From Tausonia pullulans (taxonomy: Eukaryota > Basidiomycota > Tremellomycetes > Cystofilobasidiales > Mrakiaceae): a DNA stretch of 64,000 bases. The stretch is from positions 434,001 to 498,000 of the forward strand of contig OX637635.1 of the NCBI GenBank assembly GCA_951802195.1, given 5' to 3'. The notes beneath the pieces are model-generated. The model worked only from the letters and a program-made list of their open reading frames with translations, did not search any database and was not told the origin of the DNA. Of this stretch, positions 12,112-22,810 are shown one piece after another; within the stretch, counting starts at the first letter, position 1; each line of letters opens with the position of its first letter. A program made the translations under genes and the position numbers.

Positions 12112-12860
12112 ATGTCTACCGACCTCACCCGTATCGAACAGACGCTCCTCGAGCAATCTCAAAAAGAGGCGAAGGAGCTTGCCCAAGCCCACGAAGCCTT
12201 CTCCAAGGCCATTGAGAAAGATGTGCAGGCTGCCAGGGTTGGTCGCCTCCTCAAGCGTTCCACTTCGATCGACATCTCATTCTCTTTGTCGCCCTAAGGA
12301 CGAAGCCAAGGCCTGGAAGATGCTTCAGAACGCTGCCAACACCGAGAACAAGATGTTGCACTCGGTCAGTTTTGAGAGTCGATGGGTGGCGGGATCTCGA
12401 CCATCTGATCGTGGTTGCTCTTCCAGATGATCAAGGCCGAGCAAGAGCACCGCATCGCCACCGTCGACGAGAGGAAGGCTGACGCGGACGTGCACCGTGC
12501 CAGGAACGGTGAGTCTTTCGTTGGGAGGACGAGTCCTTGAATGCGCGCCGTTGAGCTGACCCAACCCGATAGAGAGGGAGCTCTGGAAATCCGAGATCGC
12601 AAAGAACCGCCAGAAAGTCAACGAGATCAAACAGCACAACAATGTGCAGGAGGTTTGTCTCAATCAGGCTCATTCATCTGATTGGCCAGTCCCTTACAGC
12701 TTGGGCCAAGATCGGGCGTTCGGAGCGTCTTCGTATCGTGAAGACTCCGCCCGGCTCGTACCCAGCCTCTCCCGTCTCGCCCAGATCCCCCATCTCGCCC
12801 ACAACCCCCGGCTCGCCCACGTCCCCCGTCAATGCGAAGGGAGCCAAGCCGTTCCCGTGA
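12112..12860 (+). CDS. Small coiled-coil protein with Ser/Pro tail
   Basis: Exons 12112-12237, 12299-12364, 12427-12508, 12573-12652 and 12690-12860 give 174 residues. About 115 residues are charged heptad-like helix (IEQTLLEQSQKEAKEL, KAEQEHRIATVDERKAD). The tail is Ser/Pro/Thr-rich with repeats such as SPTSP. No domain is recognised. The last intron would be only 37 nt. A competing acceptor at 12699 would give a shorter tail, so the C-terminus is provisional. It starts about 210 bp from the nitrilase start, so the two probably share a divergent promoter. Confidence 0.6.
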
Positions 12861-12946
12861 AGAGCCAATCTCTCCCCCTTCGTCTTGTGGTTTTTGTCCA
12901 TCCATGCCATTTCCTCCTCTTTGAAAGACGCCGCATGTACATACGC

Positions 12947-14078
12947 TCATTCATCATCGCTCGAGTCGCTGCTATCGCTACTGCTGTCACTGCTGCCCGA
13001 CGACGACGACGAGCCCTCCTTCGCCGCCGTCGTGGGCGTGACGACCTTGAAGTCACCCTCTCCGAGAGCCTCCAGGACGGCGTGCGCCCGCGCCGGGTCA
13101 CCCTCACGGATGGCAGCCTCCTTGGCAACGTCTCCTCCCTCGGCAGGGAACTCGGTTGGCTTCTTCTCCGACTCATCGCCCTCCTCAGTCTCCTCACCCT
13201 CTGTGACGGGGGCAGGTTTTGGGAGGAGGACGGCGCGAGCGTGGGCGACGATGGACTGGAGGGAAGTGCGCAGGTCAGCGTCATCTCAAGAGCACAGGTC
13301 ATACCAGAAAACGGGGATGGCCTTACCTCCCTCCCTCCTCCCTTCACCGTCTTGAGGTACGCCAGCGTCGCAGGAAGGTACTTCGCGGGAATCTGAGCGA
13401 GACAGAGAGCTGCTTCAGAGCCAGCGCGTCGTGGGTTGCGAGACTGGCCACGCCCCGCTCACCTCGCTTGTTGAGTACACATGCCGCATGAGCCAGTTCT
13501 GCTTGGCCTTCTGGAACTTCCAAGTTGAGGTCCCCAGCGTCATGGCGTACGCGATGGCTGCAAGACGCGTGTCACCGTCAGCACCATGGCTCCCCACCCA
13601 GACAGACAGGACGACGCGTCGGCGCGCCGGGGAACGTACCCTTCTTGCCCTGCTCGCTCAGCTCCTCGTCCGTGTACGGGTTCAAGCCCGCGTCGAGGTA
13701 CTCCTTCGCTAGGCTCGGCGCCTTCGGAGCCTCCTCCACCACAGGCGGAGGCGCCTTCCTGGCGGCCTCCGCCCTCGCCGCCTCCTTGGCCGCCTTGATC
13801 CTCCTCCGCTCCTCCTTCTTGCCGACGCCAACGGGCTCCTCCGGCTCCTCCTTCCCCTGGCCAGCGGCGGCCCCACCTCCCGCGGCCTTGACCTTCTTGG
13901 CCTTCTTGCGCTCCGACTTGGCCTCGAGCTCGCTCTCCGTGCGCGCGCGCTTCGGCTTCCGCTCCTTGGGCGGCCGCGCGGGGAGCGACGCCTCGAGCGC
14001 CTCGGCCGCGGCCTTCTGGGCGGCGGAGGGGCCCGTCGAGGGCACGGCGGCGGGGGCAGCAGCGGTGGAGGTAGACAT
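12947..14078 (-). CDS. WKF-domain nucleolar-type protein (C7orf50/YCR016W family)
   Basis: Exons 13640-14078, 13463-13557, 13327-13392 and 12947-13255 give 302 residues. The WKF signature is clear: TSTWKFQKAKQNWLMRHVYS starts exon 2, followed by a short helical repeat (PAKYLPATLAYLKTV). The N-terminal ~145 residues are Ala/Lys/Glu-rich with nuclear-localisation-like clusters (KERKPKRAR, KKAKKVK). The C-terminus is an acidic serine run (SSDSSDSSDDE). Family members are small nucleolar proteins of uncertain role, probably in ribosome biogenesis. It converges on the coiled-coil gene, with about 86 bp between stops. Family assignment is good; function is inferred. Confidence 0.82.
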
Positions 14079-14465
14079 CGGAGGTGGTCGTGGTGGTGGT
14101 GAGAGACAAGGTCCGAGAGAGGGAAGACCTTGTCCCCTCTCACCCCGCCCGGAGCGCACGGGTCGAGAGCCAGGCGAGCTTGGGTGGGAGAGGGGGGGGG
14201 GGGGGGGGGGTCACGGGGGGGCAGATGCGTCGACAGGTCTCGTCCAGTTTCTCTCCCCTGGCTCTCGCGATGCACATGATGGACGTTGCTCCGTCGGCAC
14301 CAGGGGAGGCAGAGAAGCACCTGTATCAATCGATCCAAGCAACAGGAATTTTTTTTGTTTTGAAAAAGAAAAAGAAAGCGGAAGGGGGGGAGGGGGGGGA
14401 GGGGAAGGGGAGGCTGCAGCGCCCATGTGTCCATGTAAAAAAGCAATCCAAACGCGTCCATCGAC
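14079..14465. repeat. Promoter spacer with 19-nt G run and polypurine tract
   Basis: Spacer upstream of the minus-strand WKF gene. It has an uninterrupted G run at 14192-14210, a second G7 run at about 14215-14221, and a polypurine block at about 14375-14410. On the coding strand of the WKF gene these are poly-C and poly-pyrimidine. No gene is seen. Confidence 0.6.
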
Positions 14466-15758
14466 TCAGACGCCCATCAGCACCACCCCCGCCGCGACGG
14501 CGCCAGCGACGGCGCACGAGGCCAGACCGATGCGGGTTTGAGCGAGCGAGACGGAGCCCTTGGGGAGGACCTCACCGGTCATGGTGTTGGTCGAGGTTGC
14601 TTGGACGGGTCCGTTCTGAGGGGAGAGCCGGGCGGTCAGGAATGATGGTTCAGAAGAGACAGACAGAGAGGGGAGTGAAAGACGACGGACGAGCGTGGCG
14701 GCAAAGACGGTATCCGGGCCAGGCCCATTTGTGACGGTGATCGTCTTGGCTCCCTTCGACGGGGTCGTTGGGGTTCCTGGATGGTAGCTAGCGATCAGGA
14801 TGGCCCAAGCCAAGCAGACCCTGAGGCGTTTGTTCCACACACCATCGCCGCTGGCCTTGACCGAGAACTTATCAGACTGGGTGAAGGTCTGTCAAGTCAA
14901 GCCACAAGGGTCAGCAGAACCCCACCAAGATGGGTTGGTCGACAGCATGCATGCCGATTCCCCACCTGGCCAGTCCAAGTGTCGTGGAACACGATGTGGT
15001 AGTCGTCGAGCGCGGGAACGCTGTCGGGCAGGGAGATCGCCAGTGCCTTGGTGTCGAACTTGACTTGCGTGGCGATGCGGACCGGCCCATCGCTCGACGA
15101 GGACGATTGAAGCTGCAGCAGATCAGGTCGAGAGCTGATGAGCCTTCTCGCTCAGGGGTTCGTCGGGAAGAGTAAATAGCCAGATCGCCGTCTCGTCGCG
15201 CCGCCCGCCGCTCGCCTCGCCTCGCCTCCTCTCTGGACGAAGAGGCGCTCGACGACGCGGGACCGAACGCACGGCGACCCAGCCCTCCGAGCTTGGGAGA
15301 ACGACGACCCACAATGATGTCGAACGAGTTGAAGCCGCCCGCGAAACCGTCGAACCCAACCTGTAGGAGCCCAGGGGCGAAGGTCAGCGTCGCTCGAGGA
15401 GGGCCGACGACCGCGCGAGGGCGGGACGGTGACAGCCCATTCGCTCTCGTACGCACGTCCCACTCGAGGCTGTTCACGCTGCCGGCGACCCAGGGCTTCT
15501 GCGACGACGGGACGAGAATGGGGTAGTAGCCCTGGAAGTTCTGGGCTGCAGCAAGCGAAAGAGAGAGCGAGCGTAAGAGCCTGGCCGACGAAGAGCGGTC
15601 GCGAGCGCAGGCGGGCCCGGCAGCAGGACCAGCGCAGACGCGTCGCGGAGGAAGCACGCCGCCGTCGGCGTGCCCAGCCAGCAACGGGCCCTAGCTGGGG
15701 GCACGGACGAACCGAGGGCGACGGGGACGAGCGCGAGGAGGGCGAGGGGAAGCAGCAT
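14466..15758 (-). CDS. Kre9/Knh1-like secreted GPI-anchored protein (copy A)
   Basis: Exons 15713-15758, 15457-15545, 15313-15360, 14966-15112, 14843-14888, 14709-14776 and 14466-14615 give 197 residues. A short signal peptide (MLLPLALLALVPVALA) is followed by QNFQGYYPILVPSSQKPW, a WD-containing beta-strand and a VFHDTWTGQ motif. This is the Ig-like domain of Kre9/KNH-type cell-wall proteins. The C-terminus is hydrophobic with no charge (GLASCAVAGAVAAGVV), as for GPI attachment. The divergent neighbour at 16449-17799 has the same architecture and aligned motifs, so the two look like duplicates. Likely role: cell-wall beta-glucan assembly or wall structure; substrate unknown. Confidence 0.75.
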
Positions 15759-16448
15759 GGCGGGCGGGCGAAACGGTGCTGGTGGCTAACGGGCTGAGTC
15801 GAGGCAGCGAGGTGGGAAGCCTGGGAGAGGCCGGGTCCGCCTCCGCCTGGCGGGCAACGCACCAGCGCGCGCCCAGCAGGCGCCCAGCGCTCGCCCTGGG
15901 CAGGCAGACCCGCCGGGTGCCGAGCACACCCAAGCCGCCCTCCGCCGGCCGCGTCGGCCCCTGCAGGCGATGGACGCAAGCAGGCGCGAGGGATCTTGCC
16001 GGCGACCAGCATCTCCCGCTGGGCAGGCAGCGACGCAGCGACGCAGCGACGCATCAGCGGACTGGCGCCGAGCAGACACGCAGCCGGCGGGCGCCATCCC
16101 GCCATCGGCGGCAGCGGGCGCGCAGACGTCGATGCCCCCTTGCGATGGCGCCGTCTCACAGGGTCTTCTCGCTCTTCCCCTCGCGCTCTCGCCGGGGTCG
16201 ATGGTGGTCGTCGTGGATGAGCGATGGGAGCGTCGACTCGACGCCTCGTCTCCGCCCCATCCTGGTCCTGCTAATTGTGCCGAACATGCGCACGCTTGCG
16301 CTGCAGAAACGAGTCTAAACGAACGAACCTCCAGTCGGCGCCGGCACCACAATCGAACAAGGCGCGCGTGCCGTCCCCACTCCGAACCAGTCATCCCCAC
16401 TCTCCCATCTACTCTCGCTTTCCCTCTCTCTCTCTCGGCGCTTGCAGC
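15759..16448. promoter_or_regulatory. Shared divergent upstream region of the two Kre9-like genes
   Basis: 690 bp lie between the start codons of the divergent duplicates, so it probably drives both. It is very GC-rich with a short tandem GCGACGCA array at about 16028-16050 and a CT-rich block just before the plus-strand start (about 16420-16440). No separate gene is supported. Confidence 0.45.
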
Positions 16449-17799
16449 ATGCTTGCCTTCGTTCTCGCCGCACCGTTGGCCTTGGCCTCTCTCGCTCTTG
16501 GCCAGCAGGTCGGTCGCGCCTGGCAGATGACACCATAACGCGTTGTGATGTCTCGCTGAGGCCCGCCTACTCGCCGCATCCTATCGCCCCCCCCTCCCCA
16601 CACCTCCCCCAACATATACATTATCTACCTCACGTCACTCCCCCTTCCCCTGCTCGACCCAGTTCCAAGGCTTCTTCCGTGAGTTCCGTGGGCGCTGGTA
16701 GCTGGGCATGGCTAACGCTGGGCCTGCTTATCGCATGATGCAGCCCTCGTCGAGCCATCGTCGGAGAAGCCATGGGTGATCGGGGAGGTGTGTGTGTGCC
16801 TTGTCGCCCTCCTCATCTCGCGCCTCTTTCCTTCTCCGTCGACGCCTTCTCAGCTCACAACCCGTATCGCCTCCTCTCGCCTCTTGCCATGCCATGGGTT
16901 CCAGACGAACACGCTCTCCTGGGAGGTCGGATTCGACGCGTACAAGGATCAGCTTCCGCCTTCGTTCGATGTGATCCTCCACGACCCGTTCGGAACAGCC
17001 ATGTGAGCCAAGCTCTGCCCGCTTTCCCCGCTCTGCCCGCCCGCCCTCGGATGCGACGGGCACCTGCTGACAGCTGGATTCAACACGTGCAGGCCCATCC
17101 GAATCGTTCAGAGGGTCGGTGGCCCGCTCTCTTATCGGCGCCTGGCGTGTGTGTCTGATCATGTTAGGCTTCCTTCCCAGGTCCCTCTAGAGGCCAAAAC
17201 CATTGGCGTCAAGCTCGGCGAAGGGGTTCCTACCGGAGACAACTACCGTCTCTCCTTCGGCGACACCTGGCAGGGAGGCGTCAGTGGTGTTCGCTCGATA
17301 CGTGATCGAGCTACAGGGGGGAGCTGCTGACGGCTCGTTTTCACCACCCACAGGTCTTTGCGACGAGTGGCAAGTTCTCGATTGTGGCTGCTGGAGAAGG
17401 TCCGTTCTTCCCTCTCTCTCAACAAGGCTATCTCCTGCAGCCTTTTAATCCCACTCTCTGCAAAACAGCGACTGTTGGACAGATCCCAGCGGGCAAGCCG
17501 ACGGTAACGGTTGAAGAGGCCGGTAACCCCGACCAGCACTTTCTTGCGACGCTTGTCAGTCTCACATCTCATTCTCTCGTCTTCCCCTCCGCCCCCCCCC
17601 CCCCCCTCTCTCTCCCGCTGAATCCTTCTTGATTGCACCCCAGAACGGGGCCCACCTCCCAACAGCGACCACAGAGGATGGCAAGATTGTCACGGGCGCT
17701 GCTCGTCCGCGGTCGGCTTTCACGGGCAAGGTGGCAGTCCTCGCTCTGGCCGGCGTGCTTGGAGCCAGTTTTCTGGGCGGACTCCGGGTGATCCTCTGA
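16449..17799 (+). CDS. Kre9/Knh1-like secreted GPI-anchored protein (copy B)
   Basis: Exons 16449-16508, 16663-16678, 16744-16787, 16905-17002, 17093-17114, 17181-17279, 17354-17399, 17469-17554 and 17644-17799 give 208 residues. The signal peptide runs to about LALGQ. It is followed by QFQGFFPLVEPSSEKPW, NTLSWEVGFDAY and LSFGDTWQGG, matching copy A motif for motif. The end is a hydrophobic GPI-type tail (VAVLALAGVLGASFLGGL). Two exons are tiny (16 and 22 nt). One intron carries a C14 run (about 17588-17601) ahead of its acceptor. Intron number differs from copy A, so the duplication is not recent. Confidence 0.77.
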
Positions 17800-18046
17800 A
17801 ATGAGGAGTATGTGTGCTGTTGCAGCGGGTCTAGACGGACATACTAGATGATTAGATATATTCGAGACGAGAAGAGCCTCCGCCTTGCCCCCTCTTCACG
17901 TGCCAGAGACGCGAGGCCCCTCCCCCCCCACCGGGCGTCCGTTGCCTTTTACCGAGCGCAACAGCTCCTCCTCGGTCGTCGACCACGACTCTCACTCTTT
18001 CCTCCCCTCACTCGTCCTTTCCTTCGCATCTGGGGATGCGACTCCA

Positions 18047-19102
18047 ATGAGCGCATTTGACCTGCCCCTCAACAACCCGTACCACGCTGTCCTATACGCC
18101 CCGTCGCCACAACCCTCGACTTCCTCCCCGACCCTCCCACGCGGGCACGCGACCGACGCCCCTGGCCGTCTCGCCCAACACCTCCCGCCCCCGGTCTCGT
18201 CGCATTCCTCCTCCTCACCGCCATCGTCGACGATGTCGTCCGCCGCCGGCTCGTCTTCCTCTTCAAGAGAGGACCTCGTCCTCACCACCCCGCCCGCCGT
18301 CGTTCGCTTCCTCATCCTCTCGGCGCCCTTTGCTGCTGCTTTCCGTCGAGCGCTCGAGGTCGTCCTCTGGCGGGGCAAGAAACACGCGAGGAGCTGGTCC
18401 GTCGTCGTCGGGTGGTGGGCTGTCTGCCTCATTGGGTGGGGAATCGTTCGGTACGTTTCTGCCTGCTCGAGGAGATGGCATCCGTCTGGGCGATGTGGGC
18501 TCTGGCGCTAGAAGTCAGCTATAGCGAGCGAGCGAGCCATCGTCGCCGGCCGGCCGGCGCTCGGCGACGATGCTTCGTCATCGGTCTCTCGTCTCCATCG
18601 CGTTTTCGCGACTCTTCCCTATTTTACGCTCTCTCAGTTCGACAGTGGCACCCCAGGCTGATGATGCTGCTCATCCGATGGCTTGCTCCAACAAGGTATC
18701 TTCTTCCCCCGCTCCTGCTCGCCCTCGTCATCCACCCCCACCTGCCGCCGCTCCCTTTGCTCCTCTCCTTAGCCGCGACAACGACGACCGTCACTCCCTC
18801 CCCTGCTACCGTCTCATCTGCAAACTCCTGCACCACGCCCTCGTCCGAGCCCGCGACCTCCAAGTCGCTCGTCTCCACGCTGGCCGATTACTCCTCCATC
18901 AACGCGATGCTTCACCCTGCCCGGCCTGACTGGCTGCGGGACGAGGACTGGGACCGGAAGCGAATCCTCAGGGCGCTCGCAGGCGTCTGGGTTGTTTGGA
19001 TCGTGGGAGGGTGGCTCTTTGGTGTCCGAGTGGTGCGTTGATGGAGGGTCAAGGCCACCCGCGTCGGGTGCATGCTCGCTCACGTGCTGAGTTTCCCCTT
19101 CC

Positions 19103-19133
<31 letters not shown>

Positions 19134-20727
19134 TCAGATGCTCGGCCTCCTCGGCAGTGCCATCCTCCTCTTCCCCTCCCCTTACGTCCATCCTCTCCTC
19201 GTAGCGACGGAATCCTCCCATCTCCTCAACCAAACGCTCTTCTGCCTCTCAGTGCTCGTTCTCGGCCCGTCCCCCTCGCACGCCGTCCCACCGACGCTCT
19301 CGACGTCGGAACTTCTCTCCTGGGCCTGGAAGTCCGCTGCTGCTCCGGTCGTCTCCCATGCTTCGAAGGTAGCAGGGCGAGGTCGATCCGGAAGTATCAA
19401 GTCGCTGCTGGGGATCAAGAGCTCCGTCGACATCAACAAGGCCCACGCCACTGGTGCTGCGCCGGCTGAGCAGGAGAAGATGGAATGGGAGGAAGAACCC
19501 GTTCGCTTCCGCTTCGAAGTCCTCGAGAACCAACGCTGGTGGCTCGGCCTCGACTGGACGTCCACGCTCGCTCCGGGCGACCACCCGGTCTGGTGCGACA
19601 CGCACCTCAACCCCACGCCCGCGCCACCGGCGTTCCCGCTCCCGCCTTCGTCGAGAGTTAGCTTGCCGTCGAGCTCGCACCCGGGTTGGATCGAGGAGAG
19701 GACGGCCTTCTGGCGATGGATCGAGGATGATTGGTCGGTCCTTCGGAACGTCGAGGGTCAGGGAGTGACGGGCCGGACGCCCTTCGTCCCCTCGAAGCTC
19801 GGCGTGCAACAGACGGACGCATCGGGCGCTTCTCCTCTCCCAACGAACGGGGACGGGGGTGTCGCCAGTAATCCGACTGGCTCGTCGTCGGCCTCCTCTT
19901 CGATGGCAGGTGGGATCGCTGGCTTCCAGGCGCGCATATCTCTCGGCGAACAGGCACTTTCGAAGGGTCTTGAACGCCTCAAGGCCGTAACGGCGCCGGG
20001 GTCGCCTTCTTCCCCTGGTGGAGCGAACGGTGGACCGACGAGCCCGACGAAGACCGGCGGTGCAGGTGTGGGTGGGGGGTTGAGCTCGTCTGGGTCGTTT
20101 GGGTCTGGCGGGAACGAGGCGAGGACGCTGTACGCGATGAGCCTGCCGGAGGGTGGTGGGAGCTCGTCGAGCGGTGGACTGGGTGGTGGAGCGGGATCTG
20201 GTGCGGGCGGCGAGGAACATGGGGGTGTTGGGGCTGAAGTCGAGGACCTCGATGCCAAGACGGATGAGGGAGGCTGGAGTTATGGTGGGAACAAGTGGGA
20301 GGTGAGTCGACTATATGTGTCCATCTCCTTCACTGAGAAAGATCTAACCGTTTCCTTTTCTCCGTTCGTCTCTTATCAGGGCATGAGCGCCAAGGGAGGT
20401 CTAGGCAAGTTTACCCGTCGTCGTCGATGGGCCCGGCAAGCCATCTGCACGGAATCGGTCCGCCTCATCCCTGACCCTCAGCAGCAGATCCAGAACCAAC
20501 AACACCTCCGCCGCACGTCCGCATCGTCCCCGGCCGACCTCCTCGTCCGCGAAAAGTCGCTTTCCCCGAGCCCGACGATTGCGACAACCACAAGGCCGGC
20601 CGAAGTCGCTCCTGCAGGTACGGCGCCAGCGCTGGTGGGAGGGGGTGGAGGAGGAGGCACCGGCGGGAGCGAACCTGGTGGGATGCTGAGGATGCGGCTC
20701 AAAAAGGCCGTCGAGGGCGGACGATGA
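18047..20727 (+). CDS. Peroxin of the Pex28-32/Pex30 type with dysferlin domain
   Basis: Exons 18047-18450, 18657-19032, 19138-20301 and 20380-20727 give 763 residues. The N-terminal third holds several hydrophobic helices (VVRFLILSAPFAAAF, LLLALVIHPHLPPLPLLL, VWVVWIVGGWLFG, MLGLLGSAILLF). A split dysferlin domain follows. DysFN starts near residue 380 (RFRFEVLENQRWWLGLDW). DysFC is near 640-665 (GGWSYGGNKWE, FTRRRRWARQA), after a long Gly/Ser linker. Yeast Pex28-32 proteins are ER/peroxisome membrane proteins that control peroxisome number and ER-peroxisome contacts. An upstream in-frame ATG at 17885 exists; the 18047 start was preferred for the usual short N-terminus. The intron before exon 3 has a long CT repeat. 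Confidence 0.83.
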
Positions 20728-20965
20728 AGTCGACGAGCCTTATGTATGTTTGTTTGCTTCCGATAATCTTGAGACGGGTTGTGATTATCTCGTTTCGCTG
20801 TTTGCTTGGGGGCGAGAAAGCCAGCGGAGCCCCCCCGGCCGTAGTTCACCGGGCGACGCTCGAGAAGAGAGCCGGAGTGCGTAAGGACCACCCACGCGTC
20901 TCTCCTTTCACCCCAACTCTCATCGTCCTTCTCCCTTCCGTCGTTTCTTTCTCGTCTCGCCCACC

Positions 20966-22543
20966 ATGGTTCAGGTCACCATCGCCCACCGCTCCAAGGC
21001 CGGCCCGGCTAGGAAGACCAACTCGCGCTCCCTGCCCCCACTCGTCATCGATTTCCCCTCTCGGCATCCGAGCAAGGTCACGGTCCTTGAGCTCCAGCGC
21101 GCTATCGAGGCCAAGTTCCCAAAGGTGCGTCCCGCCTTCCTTGTCTCTATCGTACCTCGGAACCGCTGGGCTGACGCTTTGCTCGTTCCTACAACAGCTG
21201 CACCCGACGAGGCAGCGCCTCACTACGGAGGAGGGCAAGGCCCTCACGGACGCGGACCGCTCGCTTGATCACTACGGCGTCAGCGAGCAGGACACACTCT
21301 ATCTCAAGGACCTCGGTCGCCAGATCTCGTGGAAGACTGTCTTCCTCGTCGAATATGTCAGTGGCGGGGGAAACGAACGAGGATGAGGAGTGAAACTCAC
21401 GCGTGCTGACACGTCGTCGCTCTTGATGGCTTGCTTGCTTCGACGTGACCTCTCAGGCCGGACCGCTCTTCATCCACCCGTTCTTTTACGTCTTTGGCAA
21501 CCAGATCTACGGAGCCATTTTCTCCGCCCTTGGATTCCAGATGATCCCTTACGAACACAGCAACCTCCAGAAGCGAGTCGTCATTTGCGGTTTACTGAGG
21601 CGCCTGTCCACACGACTGACGTCTCCTTCCATCCGCTTGTCTTCCTCCAGGGTCGCTCTCGGGCTCGTCCTCTTCCACTTTGCCAAGCGCGAGCTCGAGA
21701 CTATCTTGTGAGTTCCCTGCCCTCCTCGGCTTGACGGTACCCGACTGACAGGGCTCGGATCTCACACCAGCGTCCACCGCTTCTCCAACGCGACGATGCC
21801 TTTCTTCAACCTTTTCAAGAAGTAAGTCATTGGTCGCTGTTTCTGACGAGGTTGGACATAAGCTAACTCACTTTCCCAGCTCTGCGCACTACCACCTTCT
21901 TTCTGGTACGACGGATATTCCTTTGACCTGTCGCGCATTCGCCACTGAACAAACCGTCCCCCTCCCATCTTCACAGGTGTTCTCCTCTCAATCGGAATCT
22001 ACGGACCCTGGAACGGGACCTCCTCCCTCTCCATGGTTTCTTCGATCCGCAACTCGCCCACTTGGCTCGCCGGCTGGACCTTGTTCATTCTCGTATGGCC
22101 CTCCACCCTCCTCCAAGCAAACATCACCCCTCGTCGTTTCACGCTGATCTTCTCTTGCTCCCACCCACAGTTCTGCCAGGCCTCCAACTTCCACACCCAC
22201 ATGACGATGCGCAACCTTCGGCCGGCGGGCTCCAAGGTCCGCGCCATTCCCCGCGGCTACGGCTTCTCGCTCGTCTCTTGCGCCAACTACCTGTTCGAGT
22301 CCCTCGTTTGGGTCGGCTTCACCGCCATGACTGGCTCGTACTGCGGTATGTACCGTCTTCCCCCTGCGTTTCGGTTTGCTTCCTTCGCACTGACTCTCCT
22401 CCTTCCCGTCAGCCGCCATCTTCACCATCGTCAGCGCCGGACAGATGACGATCTGGGCGCTCAAGAAGCACCGCAACTACAAGAAAGAGTTCGGGAAGGA
22501 GTACCCCAAGAACCGCAAGGCCATTTTCCCGTTCATCCTCTGA
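20966..22543 (+). CDS. TSC13: Very-long-chain trans-2-enoyl-CoA reductase
   Basis: Exons 20966-21124, 21198-21356, 21457-21572, 21651-21707, 21771-21821, 21880-21905, 21977-22092, 22171-22345 and 22413-22543 give 329 residues. An N-terminal ubiquitin-like region ends DTLYLKDLG. The membrane-bound steroid-reductase-type domain follows with PLFIHPFFYVFGNQIYG, HRFSNATMPFFNLFKNSAHY, MTMRNLRPAGSK and a C-terminal basic ER tail. This enzyme does the last reduction in very-long-chain fatty acid elongation in the ER, feeding sphingolipids. The third intron (21573-21650) has a GC donor. It is 78 nt and stop-free, so retention would add 26 residues inside a conserved stretch. Length matches the family. 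Confidence 0.95.
21573..21650 (+). other. GC-AG intron in TSC13
   Basis: The donor reads AA|GCGAGTC and the acceptor CCTCCAG|G. No GT donor in the interval restores the conserved junction between NLQK and VALGLVLFHF. Length is 78 nt. Confidence 0.75.
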
Positions 22544-22810
22544 GCGAGCCAATTGAAGGGGCTACGAACGGAGGACCTGTGATAGAATGCTGTGTCGTCG
22601 TCGTTGAGAATCGGGAAGATACGAACGCCATCCGTGATCTGCAAAAAGAGAAAGAAAGCTCGGCGCATATCCGGGCCGACAACCGACCGCCCGGAACCGC
22701 CGGGCAGCGCCGCCGCTGTTGCCAACCTGTTCGATCCTGGTCCAGTTGCATGGCGTGCTTCTTTCTCTCTTCTCTCTCTTTGGCCCTCAACCACTCTTCA
22801 GCTCCTCCTC

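Noticed and set aside
13525-14541. A 338-codon open frame on the plus strand
   Set aside because: It is the GC-rich shadow of the minus-strand WKF-domain gene, whose exons have family support and correct phases.
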